Assembly (NCBI RefSeq): GCF_030817655.1
Contig: NZ_JAUSZM010000003.1
Span: forward strand, 682,001-746,000
Direction: 5' to 3'
From: Streptomyces sp. V4I2
GTDB taxonomy: Bacteria; Actinomycetota; Actinomycetes; Streptomycetales; Streptomycetaceae
DNA: 64,000 nt
The position numbers were made by a program, and so were the translations under genes. Within the stretch, counting starts at the first letter, position 1; each line of letters starts with the position of its first letter. Shown in pieces: positions 34,829-43,858 of this stretch. The notes beneath the pieces are model-generated. The model ran no database searches and was not told the DNA's origin. It was given only the letters and a program-made list of their open reading frames with translations.

Positions 34829-36568
34829 TCAGGGCCGCGGAATGTTGCGCAGGTTGGTCCTGGCCAGGTCGAGCATCTTGCCCACGCCTCCGTTGAGTAC
34901 CGTCCTCCCCGCCGAGAAGGCGAATCCCTTCACCTGTTCGCCGGAGATGTGCGGCGGGATCGACAGTGCGTTGGGATCGGTGACCAGATCCACCAGACAG
35001 GGGCCGTCGTACGCCAGCGCCTCTCGCAGGCCTTCGCGGATCAGGCCGGGTTTCTCGATGCGGATCGAGTGGATTCCGACCCCCGCGGCGATGGCGGCGT
35101 AGTCCACCGGCTCGTGGTCGGTCTGGTAGTCGGGCAGGCCGTCGACCATCATCTCCAGCTTGACCATGCCGAGGGAGGAGTTGTTGAAGACGATCGTCTT
35201 CACCGGCAGCTTGTGCAGCTTGACCGTGAGCAGCTCGCCCATGAGCATGCCGAGCCCGCCGTCCCCCGACATCGAGATCACCTGACGGGCGGGATGGGCG
35301 AACTGTGCACCGATGGCGTGCGGGAGTGCGTTGGCCATGGTGCCGTGCAGGAATGAACCGATCACGCGGCGGCGGCCGTTGGGCGTGATGTAGCGGGCCG
35401 CCCACACGTTGCACATGCCGGTGTCGACGGTGAACACCGCGTCGTCGGCGGCGAGTTCGTCCAGGATCGACGCGGGGTATTCGGGGTGGATCGGTACGTG
35501 GTGCTCGACATTACGGGTGTAGGCGGAGACCACGTTCTCCAGGGACTTGGCGTGGTGGCGCAGCGTCCGGTCCAGGTACGAGCGGTCGCGCTTCGCCTCG
35601 ACCAGCGGCAGCACCGCGCGCAGCGTCTCGCCCACGTCGCCGTGCACGCCCAGCTCCAGCGCGGTCCGCCGCCCGATCCGCCCCGCGTCGTGGTCGATCT
35701 GTACGGTGCGGGCCTGCGGCAGGAAGTCGTCGTAGGGGAAGTCGGTGCCGAGCAGTACCACCAGGTCGGCCTCGTGCATGGCGTCGTAGCAGGCGCCGTA
35801 GCCGAGCAGTCCGCTCATGCCGACGTCGTACGGGTTGTCGTACTGGATCCACTCCTTGCCGCGCAGCGTGTGCCCGAGGGGCGCGTGCACCCGGCCCGCG
35901 AGCTCCATCACCTCGGCGTGCGCGTCCCGTACGCCGGCACCGCAGAAGAACATCACCTTCTCGGCCGCGTTGAGCTTCGCCGCGAGTTCCCGCACCTGCT
36001 CGGCCGGCGGTACGACCCGGCCGCGGGCGGTGACGAAACTGCTCGATCCGGTGGGGTTGGTGGCGGGCGCGTGGGACAGGTCCCCGGGCATGACGAGCAC
36101 CGACACCCCGTTGTCGGCCAGCGCACGTTGTACGGCGATCCGCACCAGGCGGGGCATCTGCGACGGCTGGCTCACCATTTCGCAGTACTGGCTGCACTCG
36201 GTGAACAGCCGTTCCGGGTGCGTCTCCTGGAAGAACCCGGTGCCGATCTGCTTCGACGGAATGTGGGAGGCGATCGCGAGCACCGGGGCCCCGGAGCGGT
36301 TCGCGTCGTACAGCCCCTGGATCAGGTGGGTGTTGCCCGGGCCGCAACTGCCCGCGCACACCGCGAGCCGCCCGGTCAGCTGCGCTTCGGCCGCGGCGGC
36401 CAATGCCGCCGCCTCCTCGTTACGCACATGGATCCACTCGATGCCGTCGGTACGCCGGATCGCATCCACGACGGGATTGAGGCTGTCGCCTACGACGCCG
36501 TAGATCCGTTCCACCCCTGCTTGTCGCAGAACATCGATCAACTGCTGTGCCACGGTCGGTGCACGCAC
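34829..36568 (-). CDS. poxB: Thiamine-diphosphate-dependent pyruvate oxidase/dehydrogenase
   Basis: 579 residues. N-terminal Pyr domain with the catalytic Glu in GIEWIHVRNEEAAALAAAAE, central FAD-binding domain (TDFPYDDFLPQARTVQIDHD), and C-terminal PP domain with the TPP motif GDGGLGMLMGELLTVKLHKL and NN (VFNNSSLGMVKLEM). It converts pyruvate to acetate plus CO2, feeding electrons to quinone at the membrane. GTG 36568 is chosen because AAGGAGG (reading CCTCCTT at 36575-36581) sits six bases upstream; the first 30 codons of the longer frame are not conserved. Complete. Confidence 0.93.
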   Translation of the reverse strand: MRAPTVAQQLIDVLRQAGVERIYGVVGDSLNPVVDAIRRTDGIEWIHVRNEEAAALAAAAEAQLTGRLAVCAGSCGPGNTHLIQGLYDANRSGAPVLAIASHIPSKQIGTGFFQETHPERLFTECSQYCEMVSQPSQMPRLVRIAVQRALADNGVSVLVMPGDLSHAPATNPTGSSSFVTARGRVVPPAEQVRELAAKLNAAEKVMFFCGAGVRDAHAEVMELAGRVHAPLGHTLRGKEWIQYDNPYDVGMSGLLGYGACYDAMHEADLVVLLGTDFPYDDFLPQARTVQIDHDAGRIGRRTALELGVHGDVGETLRAVLPLVEAKRDRSYLDRTLRHHAKSLENVVSAYTRNVEHHVPIHPEYPASILDELAADDAVFTVDTGMCNVWAARYITPNGRRRVIGSFLHGTMANALPHAIGAQFAHPARQVISMSGDGGLGMLMGELLTVKLHKLPVKTIVFNNSSLGMVKLEMMVDGLPDYQTDHEPVDYAAIAAGVGIHSIRIEKPGLIREGLREALAYDGPCLVDLVTDPNALSIPPHISGEQVKGFAFSAGRTVLNGGVGKMLDLARTNLRNIPRP

Positions 36569-36829
36569 CAGGGACCTCCTTGAACGGGTTTGTCGACAGT
36601 TCTGGTGCCCCATTGGGTGGTGGAAGCGGGCGAGATTTGCCGTAGTGAGGGGCTTCACGACGGGGTCACCAAGACACCTTGCGCCGCCGACGCCCCCGGC
36701 GTCGACCGCCTCGCGGACCGGTGTCCGGGTTTCCCCGAGTCGGCCGCCGACACCACCGTCCTGGGCCGTCAGAGGCGAAGTCGGCGCCGACCTCCCTGGC
36801 CGCCGCCGTGAGTTGACACGTCACCTACC

Positions 36830-37231
36830 ATGTCCATTCGAGGGCCGCACCAAGGCCGCGAGGTGCAGGCCGAGTCCGGCCTGTCCACCGCCGACTACGG
36901 AATACTCGTCCACCTCGCCGAAGTCCCCGAGGGCCGGCTGCGCGTCCTGGAGTTGGCCAAGGCGGTGGAGTGGGAAACGAGCCGGATGTCCCACCACATC
37001 AACCGGATGGCCACACGCGGCCCGGCCGTCCGGGAGGACTGCCCCACCGACGCACGCGTGGCGTTCGTCGCCGTCACGCCCACCGGCCGTGAGGCCCGCG
37101 CGATGACGGCGCCCCGCCATGTCGAAGCAGTCCGCCGCCTGTTCATCGACCCGCTCACCCCGGCAGCGCTCGCCATGCTCGCCCAGACCTCCGACCACAT
37201 CATCGAAAGGCTCCAGAAGGACTACCCATGA
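36830..37231 (+). CDS. MarR-family regulator, N-terminally truncated
   Basis: 133 codons. LSTADYGILVHLAEVPEGRL, LELAKAVEWETSRMSHHINR and EDCPTDARVAFVAVTPTGRE are the winged helix of a MarR regulator, with the usual C-terminal dimer helix. The first dimerisation helix (about 30 residues) is absent, so the protein may not dimerise normally. It stands about 0.9 kb from a group of genes whose promoters carry GTTGAT-NN-ATCAAC palindromes, a MarR-type operator form. A weaker variant (TTGACACGTCAC) lies just before its own ATG. Confidence 0.65.
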   Translation: MSIRGPHQGREVQAESGLSTADYGILVHLAEVPEGRLRVLELAKAVEWETSRMSHHINRMATRGPAVREDCPTDARVAFVAVTPTGREARAMTAPRHVEAVRRLFIDPLTPAALAMLAQTSDHIIERLQKDYP

Positions 37232-37682
37232 GCAAGCGGCGCGGCACTCAGCCATCACGGTCCGCCCGGGGCGCTTCCCAAGCCACTCCGCCCCGGCCGT
37301 TTCGCTTCACCATGCCGTGATCCGACGACACGCGAGACTCGGATCAAGAGCCGAGCCCTGCCCCACGGCGCACCAGGAGTATGGCCATGGAGAGATGGCC
37401 GGCACCCTCCGAGCAGACGCGCAGGGCGGCGCCGCGGCAGGCCCCGCGGCCCACCCACACGTGCCGCAGAGGCAGAAGGGCATCGGCAGCCCGGCAGAAC
37501 ACCTCGTTCACAGCCATCACGCCGGCGCGTGGGGGATCTCCCGTGGTGAGTGTTTCGCCAGTCGCCCACCAGTCCTGACGGCCGGAACCGGCGGACGGAG
37601 GATCTCCTGCTCCCGATCGGGCAGAACCGTCGGACAACGGGTACGCAGGAATCGAGCGGATGGTCCAGAGCAAGGGACGCTG
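37232..37682. other. 451-bp stretch without a recognisable gene
   Basis: Only short shadow frames occur here; a 110-codon minus-strand frame (37344-37673) has no ribosome binding site or family resemblance. It separates the MarR gene from the convergent DoxX gene. Confidence 0.45.
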
Positions 37683-38054
37683 TCACATCGCCAAGGTGAG
37701 AGTGACAGCTGCGGCAACCGCGACGAGGACGAGAGCGAAGGGAGCCATCGCGTTGCCTCGGGTCTCGGGGTTGGCGTAGTCACCGACCTTGGCGTGGAAG
37801 CCGATCGCCCCGATCATCGTGATGGCGAAGCCGACAGCGGCGGCGATCCCCAGGGGCTGCCAGAAGAGCCCCACGACCAGTCCGACGGCTGCGGCCACCT
37901 CGGCGAGCCCGATGAAGCGCACGAACCCGGCACTCAAGCCCATGTGCGACTGCAGACCGGCGGAAACGTCCCCCTTGAGCTGGGCCTTGGGTGCGCCGGC
38001 AGCGAGTGCCACGAGAGCCAGGATCACACTGAGGACGGCAGCGGCGATGTACAT
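37683..38054 (-). CDS. DoxX-like integral membrane protein
   Basis: 123 residues with four helices (MYIAAAVLSVILALVALAAG, FVRFIGLAEVAAAVGLVVGL, LGIAAAVGFAITMIGAIGFH, MAPFALVLVAVAAAVTLTLA), the DoxX/DUF4870-like layout. Often MarR- or redox-controlled; the function is not defined. ATG 38054 has AAGGAAA upstream. The promoter region contains two MarR-type palindromes (38110-38125 and 38144-38159) shared with the divergent LLM gene. Confidence 0.8.
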   Translation of the reverse strand: MYIAAAVLSVILALVALAAGAPKAQLKGDVSAGLQSHMGLSAGFVRFIGLAEVAAAVGLVVGLFWQPLGIAAAVGFAITMIGAIGFHAKVGDYANPETRGNAMAPFALVLVAVAAAVTLTLAM

Positions 38055-38109
38055 GGGGGCGGATTTCCTTCCAGCTCGACGCATGTCCCGGGCTAGGCCA
38101 CACGCCATT

Positions 38110-38125
38110 GGTTGATGAATCAACC
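38110..38125. promoter_or_regulatory. MarR-type operator, site 1
   Basis: GGTTGAT GA ATCAACC, a perfect 7-2-7 inverted repeat 55 bp upstream of the DoxX start. It shares its core with sites 3 and 4. Confidence 0.75.
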
Positions 38126-38143
38126 GAGAGCATAGGACGCGAT

Positions 38144-38159
38144 GGTTGATGCGTCAATG
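38144..38159. promoter_or_regulatory. MarR-type operator, site 2 (imperfect)
   Basis: GGTTGATGCGTCAATG: the left arm matches site 1 exactly, and the right arm keeps TCAA. It lies between sites 1 and 3 in the DoxX/LLM intergenic region. Confidence 0.5.
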
Positions 38160-38224
38160 CACCCCCAGGGGCGCGCCACCTCCCTCACTGGAATAGCAAC
38201 CTCAGCCCTCACGTTCCGCATACA

Positions 38225-38238
38225 GTTGATCCATCAAC
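38225..38238. promoter_or_regulatory. MarR-type operator, site 3
   Basis: GTTGAT CC ATCAAC, a perfect inverted repeat ending 22 bp before the ATG of the LLM oxidoreductase gene. Confidence 0.75.
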
Positions 38239-38260
38239 CCCATGGAAGAGGCTGAGGACG

Positions 38261-39328
38261 ATGCGGTCCGGGACCTTCACTGTCGGCGATGTCGCCACCG
38301 ACTCGACCACGGGACGGACACCGACCGAGCACGAGAGGATCAAGGCGCTGGTCACCATCGCGCAGAAGGCGGAGGTCACCTCCTCCCCCACCACCATGCC
38401 GGGCTGGATCGCCGCCCGTACCGACCGCATCACCCTCTCCACCGCCACGACGCTGATCACCACCAACGACCCGGTGAAGATCGCCGAGGACCATGCAATC
38501 CTCCAGCACCTGGCCGACGGCCGCGTCGACCTGATGATGGGCCGCGGCAACACCGGACCGGTCTATCCCTGGTTCGGCAAGGACGTCCACCAGGGCATCC
38601 CGCTGGCCATCGAGAACTACGCACTCCTGCACCGCCTGTGGCGCGAGGATGTCGTGAACTGGGAGGGAAAGTTCCGCACGCCGCTGCGGGGCTTCACCTC
38701 CACGCCCCGCCCGCTGGACGGCGTGCCGCCGTTCGTCCGCTACCGCGAGCGCTACGAGCACTACGGCCACGGCACCGCCGAACAGGCCGTCGTCAGCCTC
38801 GGCGGCCACGTCTTCATGCGGAAGAACTCCCAGGACGCGGCGCGAGAGTTCCGCCCGTTCTTCGACCACTCGCCGCAGATGGGCGGCGGTCCCTCGCTCG
38901 AGCAGTACATGGAGCAGACCCCGCTGACGGTCGGCAGTCCGCAGGAGGTCATCGACAAGGCGCTGACCTTCCGCGAGCACTTCGGCGACTACCAGCGCCA
39001 GCTGTTCAACATCGACGGCGCCGGAGTCCCGCTCAAGAGCGTGCTGGAACAGCTCGACCTGCTCGGCGAGGAGGTGGTCCCCGTCCTGCGCAAGGAGTTC
39101 GCCGAGAACCGCCCCGCGAACGTGCCCGCCGGCCCCACCCATGCCGCACTGCTCGCTGCGCGCGAGGCCGAGGCCGAATCCGCGGGCTCGGCGACGGGAA
39201 GCGTGGGATATGCTGTTGATGCATCAACCAACCATCTCCGATCAGTCATCTCCGTGATCGTAAACTCGCAGCCGAGCGCTGGGACGGCGGTTGCCTCCAG
39301 TCGCCGGATTCCCAAGGAGGACAAGTGA
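38261..39328 (+). pseudogene. LLM-class flavin-dependent oxidoreductase with two in-frame deletions
   Basis: The 355-codon frame matches a luciferase-like monooxygenase family over RITLSTATTLITTNDPVKIA, HLADGRVDLMMGRGNTGPVY and LTVGSPQEVIDKALTFREHF. Two blocks usual in the family are absent without loss of frame: about 17 residues after TIAQKAEV (the GEHH region) and about 45 residues after RPLDGVPPFV (the WHGS segment of the barrel). The last about 35 codons read through an operator-like region (site 4) up to the next gene, suggesting loss of the original stop. Probably inactive. Judged from memory of the family. Confidence 0.65.
39215..39228. promoter_or_regulatory. MarR-type operator, site 4
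   Basis: GTTGAT GC ATCAAC, a perfect palindrome 97 bp upstream of the acetyltransferase start. It lies inside the 3' end of the LLM frame, supporting the view that the reading frame has run into an old promoter region. Confidence 0.75.
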
Positions 39329-39633
39329 CGGTCAAGGTCATCGACGTACCCGAAGCGCGCCGCTACGAGGCCACATTGGACGGGTGGTCCGAGGTCGCGG
39401 GCTTCTCGCAGTACATCCGTACAACGGAACTGATCGCGTTCCTGCACACGGAGGTCGATCCGAGGTTCGAGGGCAGAGGGGTCGGTTCCGCTCTGGCTCG
39501 GACCTCCCTCGACGAGGCACGCGCCGCGGGGCTGAGAGTGCTGGCCACCTGCCCCTTCTACGCGGCCTGGATCGGCCGCCACCCCGAGTACGCCGACCTG
39601 CTGTACCAGGCCCGGAGCAAGGTCAGCGACTGA
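39325..39633 (+). CDS. Small GNAT-family N-acetyltransferase (YjdJ-like)
   Basis: 102 residues. EVDPRFEGRGVGSALARTSL is the acetyl-CoA-binding motif A of the minimal YjdJ/OATL1-type GNAT fold, followed by LRVLATCPFYAAWIGRHPEY. GTG 39325 has AAGGAGG (39314-39320) four bases upstream. It overlaps the stop of the LLM frame. Substrate unknown. Probably cotranscribed with the Fe-S gene at 39673. Confidence 0.85.
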   Translation: MTVKVIDVPEARRYEATLDGWSEVAGFSQYIRTTELIAFLHTEVDPRFEGRGVGSALARTSLDEARAAGLRVLATCPFYAAWIGRHPEYADLLYQARSKVSD

Positions 39634-39672
39634 ATCGGCCGACCGGCCGAAGACGCAGTGAGGAAGACCGGT

Positions 39673-40083
39673 ATGAGCGGCAAAGCCCAGGTGAAGGCCT
39701 ACACGGCGCCCGAGATCACCGTGACCTTCGAGGCGAGGCGCTGTCTGCACGCCACCGAGTGCATCAACGGGCTGCCCGAAGTCTTCGACCCGAGCAGGCG
39801 TCCATGGATTCAGCCCCAGGCCGCCTCCGCGGATCAGCTGGCAGAAGTGGTGCGCCGCTGCCCCTCGGGAGCGCTGCAGTACGAACTGACGGACGGCGGC
39901 AGGGAGACCCCGGACCGGCCCACCCACATCACCCGGACCCCTGCCGGACAGCTGCTGGTGCGCGGCGAGATGTCGCTGGACACGCGGGAGGGGACGCACA
40001 CCGAGACCAGGGCCGTGCTGTGCGGCTGCGGGAACAGTCAGCTGCAGCCGTACTGCGACCACTCCGGCCCCTGCGGCCAGTGA
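39673..40083 (+). CDS. Fe-S protein: divergent 4Fe-4S (Fer4_19) plus CDGSH domain
   Basis: 136 residues. The N-terminal half, with RRCLHATECINGLPEVFDPS and RRCPSGALQYEL, is the mono-cluster ferredoxin-like domain; the C-terminal half, with RAVLCGCGNSQLQPYCDHSG, is a CDGSH-type 2Fe-2S motif (C-x-C ... C-D-H). These two-domain proteins carry electrons in unknown pathways and often sit next to small GNAT genes, as here. ATG 39673 with GAGGAAG upstream is preferred over GTG 39658. Confidence 0.88.
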   Translation: MSGKAQVKAYTAPEITVTFEARRCLHATECINGLPEVFDPSRRPWIQPQAASADQLAEVVRRCPSGALQYELTDGGRETPDRPTHITRTPAGQLLVRGEMSLDTREGTHTETRAVLCGCGNSQLQPYCDHSGPCGQ

Positions 40084-40154
40084 CACCGGCGGCGACCGCC
40101 GCCCCACCGCTTCCCCGAACCGTTTGCCCCGGCATGAATGAGGAGCTGAACAGA

Positions 40155-41072
40155 ATGTCCCTTGCAGCGCAGTTCTCCGAGTACGGCACCAGCGAAGTGC
40201 TGCGCGTCGTGGACGTTGCGGCGCCCGCCCCGGGCCCCGGGCAGGTGCGGCTCGCGGTACGGGCAGCGGGCGTCAATCCGTTCGACTGGAAGGTCATGCA
40301 CGGGTTCATGAGCCAGATGCTGCCTCTCGATCTCCCGGCGGGTCTCGGCTCCGACGTGGCCGGTGTGGTGGAGCAGGTCGGGGAGGGAGTGACCGCTTTC
40401 GCCGTCGGCGACGAGGTCCTCGGGACTTCGCGCACCCCGGCCTATGCCCAGACCGCGGTCGCCGACGCCGCCGCGCTGGTCACCAAGCCGGCCACCCTTG
40501 CCTGGGACGTCGCCGGAACTCTTGCGGGTTCGGGCGGAACCGCCTGGACGGTCCTCGACCGCCTCAAGGTCACCCAGGGCGAGACCCTGCTGATCCATGC
40601 CGCCTCCGGTGGCGTGGGCGCGTTCGCCGCCCAGCTCGCCGTGGCCCGGGGCGCGCGCGTGATCGGCACCGCGAGCCAGGACAACCACGAACGGCTGCGC
40701 TCGCTCGGCGTGATCCCCGTCGCCCACGGCGACAGTCTGGCCGACCGGGTACGGGCGATCGCCCCCGACGGAGTCGACGCCGTACTCGACGCCTCCGGCC
40801 GCGGCGAGATACCGCTGTCGATCGAACTCGCGGGAGGCCCCGAGCGCGTCCTCACCCTCCTGGCCTTCGACGCCGGCCATCTGGGCATCCAGGTCCACAC
40901 GGACGGCCCGAGCGGCAACGGCATCAGGGCGCTGCACGACATCCTCGCCCTCATCGAGGAAGGACGGCTGCACGTCCCGATCTGGCGCGCCTTCCCCCTC
41001 GCGGAGGCAGCCGCCGCACTCGACCTGAGCCGTACGGGACACGTCGGCGGCAAGATCGTACTGCTACCGTAG
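40155..41072 (+). CDS. Zinc-independent quinone oxidoreductase (QOR-type MDR)
   Basis: 305 residues. GroES-like domain (VRAAGVNPFDWKVMHGFMSQ, GSDVAGVVEQVGEGVTAFAV) and Rossmann domain (LLIHAASGGVGAFAAQLAVA). Zinc ligands are absent, as in NADPH:quinone reductases. ATG 40155 has GAGGAG about nine bases upstream, so the long upstream frame is not part of it. It follows the GNAT/Fe-S pair by 71 bp on the same strand. Confidence 0.88.
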   Translation: MSLAAQFSEYGTSEVLRVVDVAAPAPGPGQVRLAVRAAGVNPFDWKVMHGFMSQMLPLDLPAGLGSDVAGVVEQVGEGVTAFAVGDEVLGTSRTPAYAQTAVADAAALVTKPATLAWDVAGTLAGSGGTAWTVLDRLKVTQGETLLIHAASGGVGAFAAQLAVARGARVIGTASQDNHERLRSLGVIPVAHGDSLADRVRAIAPDGVDAVLDASGRGEIPLSIELAGGPERVLTLLAFDAGHLGIQVHTDGPSGNGIRALHDILALIEEGRLHVPIWRAFPLAEAAAALDLSRTGHVGGKIVLLP

Positions 41073-41274
41073 CCATCGCTTTCGCCCCAGCACCCCTCCC
41101 GGAAGAACAGATCCATAGCAGTTGCCCGAGGAGCATGCCCTGATGCAGTGGGCCATGACCATGCTGATGAGGCGACGGCCGGCTCGGCTCACGGCGGCGC
41201 TCGCCGCCGCCTCCGCCGAACGGCCGTGATCCGCGCCGCGTTCCTCCCGCGCCCGGCAGTCGGTCAGCCGCCGA

Positions 41275-42615
41275 TCAGGCGCCTCCCGCGCCCCGCCGTT
41301 CAGGCGCTTCCCGCGTCCCGTCACCGGTCAGGCGCTCCAAGGAACCTCCGGCCGCACCGCCGACCGCGAGGCGCCGCTCCAGAGGTCGGATCGCCATGCT
41401 CGCCGTCAGCGCCAGGCAGCCGACGACCACCCACGGCAGCACCCGGTTCACGCCGTACAGGACGCCGAACAGGCCGGGCGTCACCATGTCCGCCGTCGCG
41501 AACGAGTACTGGAAGGCCGCCAGATAGGTCCCTCGCACCCCCGGAGGCGCCGCCTCCGCGGAGAGCGCGTTCGAGGCCGGCCCGTGCAACATCTCCGCTG
41601 TCGCCCACAGCAGCATCACCAGCGCCAGGTAACCGACCAGCAGCGGCCCCCGCGGCAGCAGCACCGCCATGGCGGCGGCCACGCACCAGGCCGCCCACAG
41701 CCGGCCGCCCCAGGCCATCGCGCCGCCGCGGGAAGTGCGCCGTCGGGAGCGGCGGGTGACCTCGGCCATACAGGTGGCCACGACCACCGTGGTGATCGTG
41801 AGGAAGGCACCAACCGCCCAGTCCGGCGCGCGCAGCCCGCGGACCACGTAGACCGGTACGCCCACGGCCAGGAAGACCGTGCAGATGTTGAACAGGACGT
41901 TCACTCCGATCAGCCCCAGATACGGCCGGTTGCGCAGCAAGTGCCGTACCGCCTCCGGCGGTTGACCGCCAGGCCCGCCGGCCGGCCGCCGTGCACCACG
42001 TACGAACAGCCCGACGGTCACCGCCGCGACGACGAAGGAGATCGCATCCGCCAGCACCATGCCCCGGTACGCGTGCTGCGAGGCGAGCGCGAGCAGCACG
42101 CCCGCGAGCACCGTGCCGGCGCCGGTGCCGGCCGCCCGGATCATGCCCGCCCGGGCGAACCACTGGTCCCTGGCCGCCCCGTCCGCCTGCTCGGCGATGA
42201 GCGCGAAGACCGACGACCAGTACACCCGCAGCCCCACCGCCTCGACCAGCGCCGCCAGGAACAGCGACACCGGACCGGCCACTCCCAGGTACAGGAAGAA
42301 CCCGGCGGCCTGCAACGACAGCCCCGCGATCACCACCGACCGCGGGCCGACGCGGTCGACGATCCGTCCGACGAGCAGCGGCAGCAGGAGCGAGCAGGCG
42401 GTGGCGGCGGTCAGCAGCAGGCCGACGCCGCTCTCCGGCAGGTCGGTGACGGCGAGGAAGTAGACCATGGACAGCGGGAGATAGAGCCCGGTGCCCACCG
42501 CGTCGATGACCAAGGCCGTCGGTATCGCCCAGGCGGCGCCGTCGCGGGCTCGCGGCCACCTCACGGCTTGCCGGGTGCGGCGAACGCCGCCACTCGGCGT
42601 CCGTCCGGTACGCAC
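41275..42615 (-). CDS. MFS transporter
   Basis: 446 residues with about 12 hydrophobic helices. LLLPLLVGRIVDRVGPRSVV is the motif-A loop between helices 2 and 3; LFLAALVEAVGLRVYWSSVF and GTYLAAFQYSFATADMVTPG are typical of drug/metabolite exporters. GTG 42615 is chosen because GGAGG lies seven bases upstream; the 65 extra upstream codons are Arg-rich and not membrane-protein-like. Substrate unknown. Confidence 0.83.
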   Translation of the reverse strand: MRTGRTPSGGVRRTRQAVRWPRARDGAAWAIPTALVIDAVGTGLYLPLSMVYFLAVTDLPESGVGLLLTAATACSLLLPLLVGRIVDRVGPRSVVIAGLSLQAAGFFLYLGVAGPVSLFLAALVEAVGLRVYWSSVFALIAEQADGAARDQWFARAGMIRAAGTGAGTVLAGVLLALASQHAYRGMVLADAISFVVAAVTVGLFVRGARRPAGGPGGQPPEAVRHLLRNRPYLGLIGVNVLFNICTVFLAVGVPVYVVRGLRAPDWAVGAFLTITTVVVATCMAEVTRRSRRRTSRGGAMAWGGRLWAAWCVAAAMAVLLPRGPLLVGYLALVMLLWATAEMLHGPASNALSAEAAPPGVRGTYLAAFQYSFATADMVTPGLFGVLYGVNRVLPWVVVGCLALTASMAIRPLERRLAVGGAAGGSLERLTGDGTREAPERRGAGGA

Positions 42616-43035
42616 GGGGCAGCCTCCATTCCTGTCGGGCACCGGGATTCGTCGGAAACGCCTCTCGGCCGGCCCGGCGCCGGGCCGCCGCCTCCTCCCC
42701 CTGCCCCGGGCGCGCGTGAGCATGCCAACGCCGCAAGATCCGCGAGTCCCACGTTCTAACCGCCGACGCACTCTGAAGTCAACGGCGTTGGGCGGCAGCC
42801 CCGTCAGCACCCGCGGGTCCGGTGTCCGAGTCCCTCGGCCTGCGGCCCACTTTGTACGCGATGACTGTTCTCGCCGTCCCCGCCGCTCTCGCGCTGCTGT
42901 ACGTCCCAGCCGTACGACGCCTCCCGGCGCAAGCCCAAGACACCGCGCGTGGCAGTGGAGGCGTTGACGCTGTGTCAGAGGCAGCCGGGTGAAGTGAGCC
43001 GGGAACTGAAGGCGCGCGCTGGGCGGGTGTACGCC
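42616..43035. other. 420-bp stretch without a confident gene
   Basis: A 43-codon plus-strand frame at 42861-42992 begins with a hydrophobic run (MTVLAVPAALALLYVP) but lacks a ribosome binding site. No tRNA fold could be formed. Otherwise nothing was seen. Confidence 0.45.
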
Positions 43036-43800
43036 TCATGCAGGTGTCAGCCGACCGATCTCGGTGAGCAAGGCTTCTGTGTGGGGACGTACGCGCGCCT
43101 TCAGTTCCCGGCTCCAGTTCTCTTCGGAGTAACGGCAGTTGAGGTACAGCTCTCTGGCGTGTTCCAGGACAGGGCGCTGATCCGGAGGGAGCCGGACGAG
43201 GGCCCAGTCGGCTGCGGCGTCCTTGGGTCTGATCTCACCGGTGGCGAGCGTGGTCCAGATGCGCGCCAGGGTCAGGACGACGTTGCGGGTATCGCTCTCC
43301 AGGTCGTCGAGCAGGCCAGGGATCCCCGACACACTGGCCCGGACCAGGTCGGCATGGGGGACGCGATCCAGGACCCGCGCCGGCGGCGGGCCGCTGACGG
43401 CGTGGTCACCGGCGAGCACCATCGAAATCAGCAGGGCAAGATCCGGCATCGGCCCCGCCTGAGGGGGCCCGCCTGACTCGAACTCGTCGCGCAGCCACTC
43501 GCCGTAGAGAAAGTCACCGTTCGGCGGGAACCGCCATGGGCGGACTTCGGACTGGACGACAACAGTGAGCTCGACCGGGCGGGCTGTGTCAGGTGCACCG
43601 GAACCGGAGATCTTCAGCAGCCCGTCGAGGAGCGACTGCCGTTCCCGACCGTTCATGCGCCGCCGTGAGACGACAAGGATGTCCACGTCGCTAGCCGGTT
43701 TGAGACCGCCAAGCACGCAGGAGCCGTGGAGATACGTTCCGATGGCCTCGGGCCCGAGCACCTGGCCGACCAGGTCCACGATCTTCCGCAACTGGTCCAT
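43036..43800 (-). CDS. Aminoglycoside nucleotidyltransferase-like protein (AadA/ANT(3'')-type)
   Basis: 254 residues. GTYLHGSCVLGGLKPASDVD contains the GS-x(n)-D-x-D nucleotidyltransferase site, RPVELTVVVQSEVRPWRF supplies the conserved Glu, and the C-terminal helical domain has TLATGEIRPKDAAADWALVR, a hallmark of AadA enzymes that adenylylate streptomycin/spectinomycin. Resistance activity is likely from homology but unproven; many chromosomal Streptomyces copies are silent. No ribosome binding site is obvious at ATG 43800. Stands alone, tail-to-tail with nothing. Confidence 0.82.
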   Translation of the reverse strand: MDQLRKIVDLVGQVLGPEAIGTYLHGSCVLGGLKPASDVDILVVSRRRMNGRERQSLLDGLLKISGSGAPDTARPVELTVVVQSEVRPWRFPPNGDFLYGEWLRDEFESGGPPQAGPMPDLALLISMVLAGDHAVSGPPPARVLDRVPHADLVRASVSGIPGLLDDLESDTRNVVLTLARIWTTLATGEIRPKDAAADWALVRLPPDQRPVLEHARELYLNCRYSEENWSRELKARVRPHTEALLTEIGRLTPA

Positions 43801-43858
43801 CGCACAAGCGTGGCACACCGGCTCGTGCGGCCGCACCTGCCTGCGCATGGCTCGTCGA

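Noticed and set aside
34680..35414. Upstream extension of the integrase frame on the minus strand
   Set aside because: This part overlaps the pyruvate oxidase gene out of frame and has no recombinase features; only 34044-34672 resembles an integrase.
42820..42860. tRNA-like 3' end (TCCGAGTCCC followed by GCCCAC)
   Set aside because: No matching acceptor, D or anticodon arm could be folded within tRNA length.
42861..42992. 43-codon frame with a hydrophobic start
   Set aside because: No ribosome binding site, no family, and poor codon bias; reported only as part of the gap.
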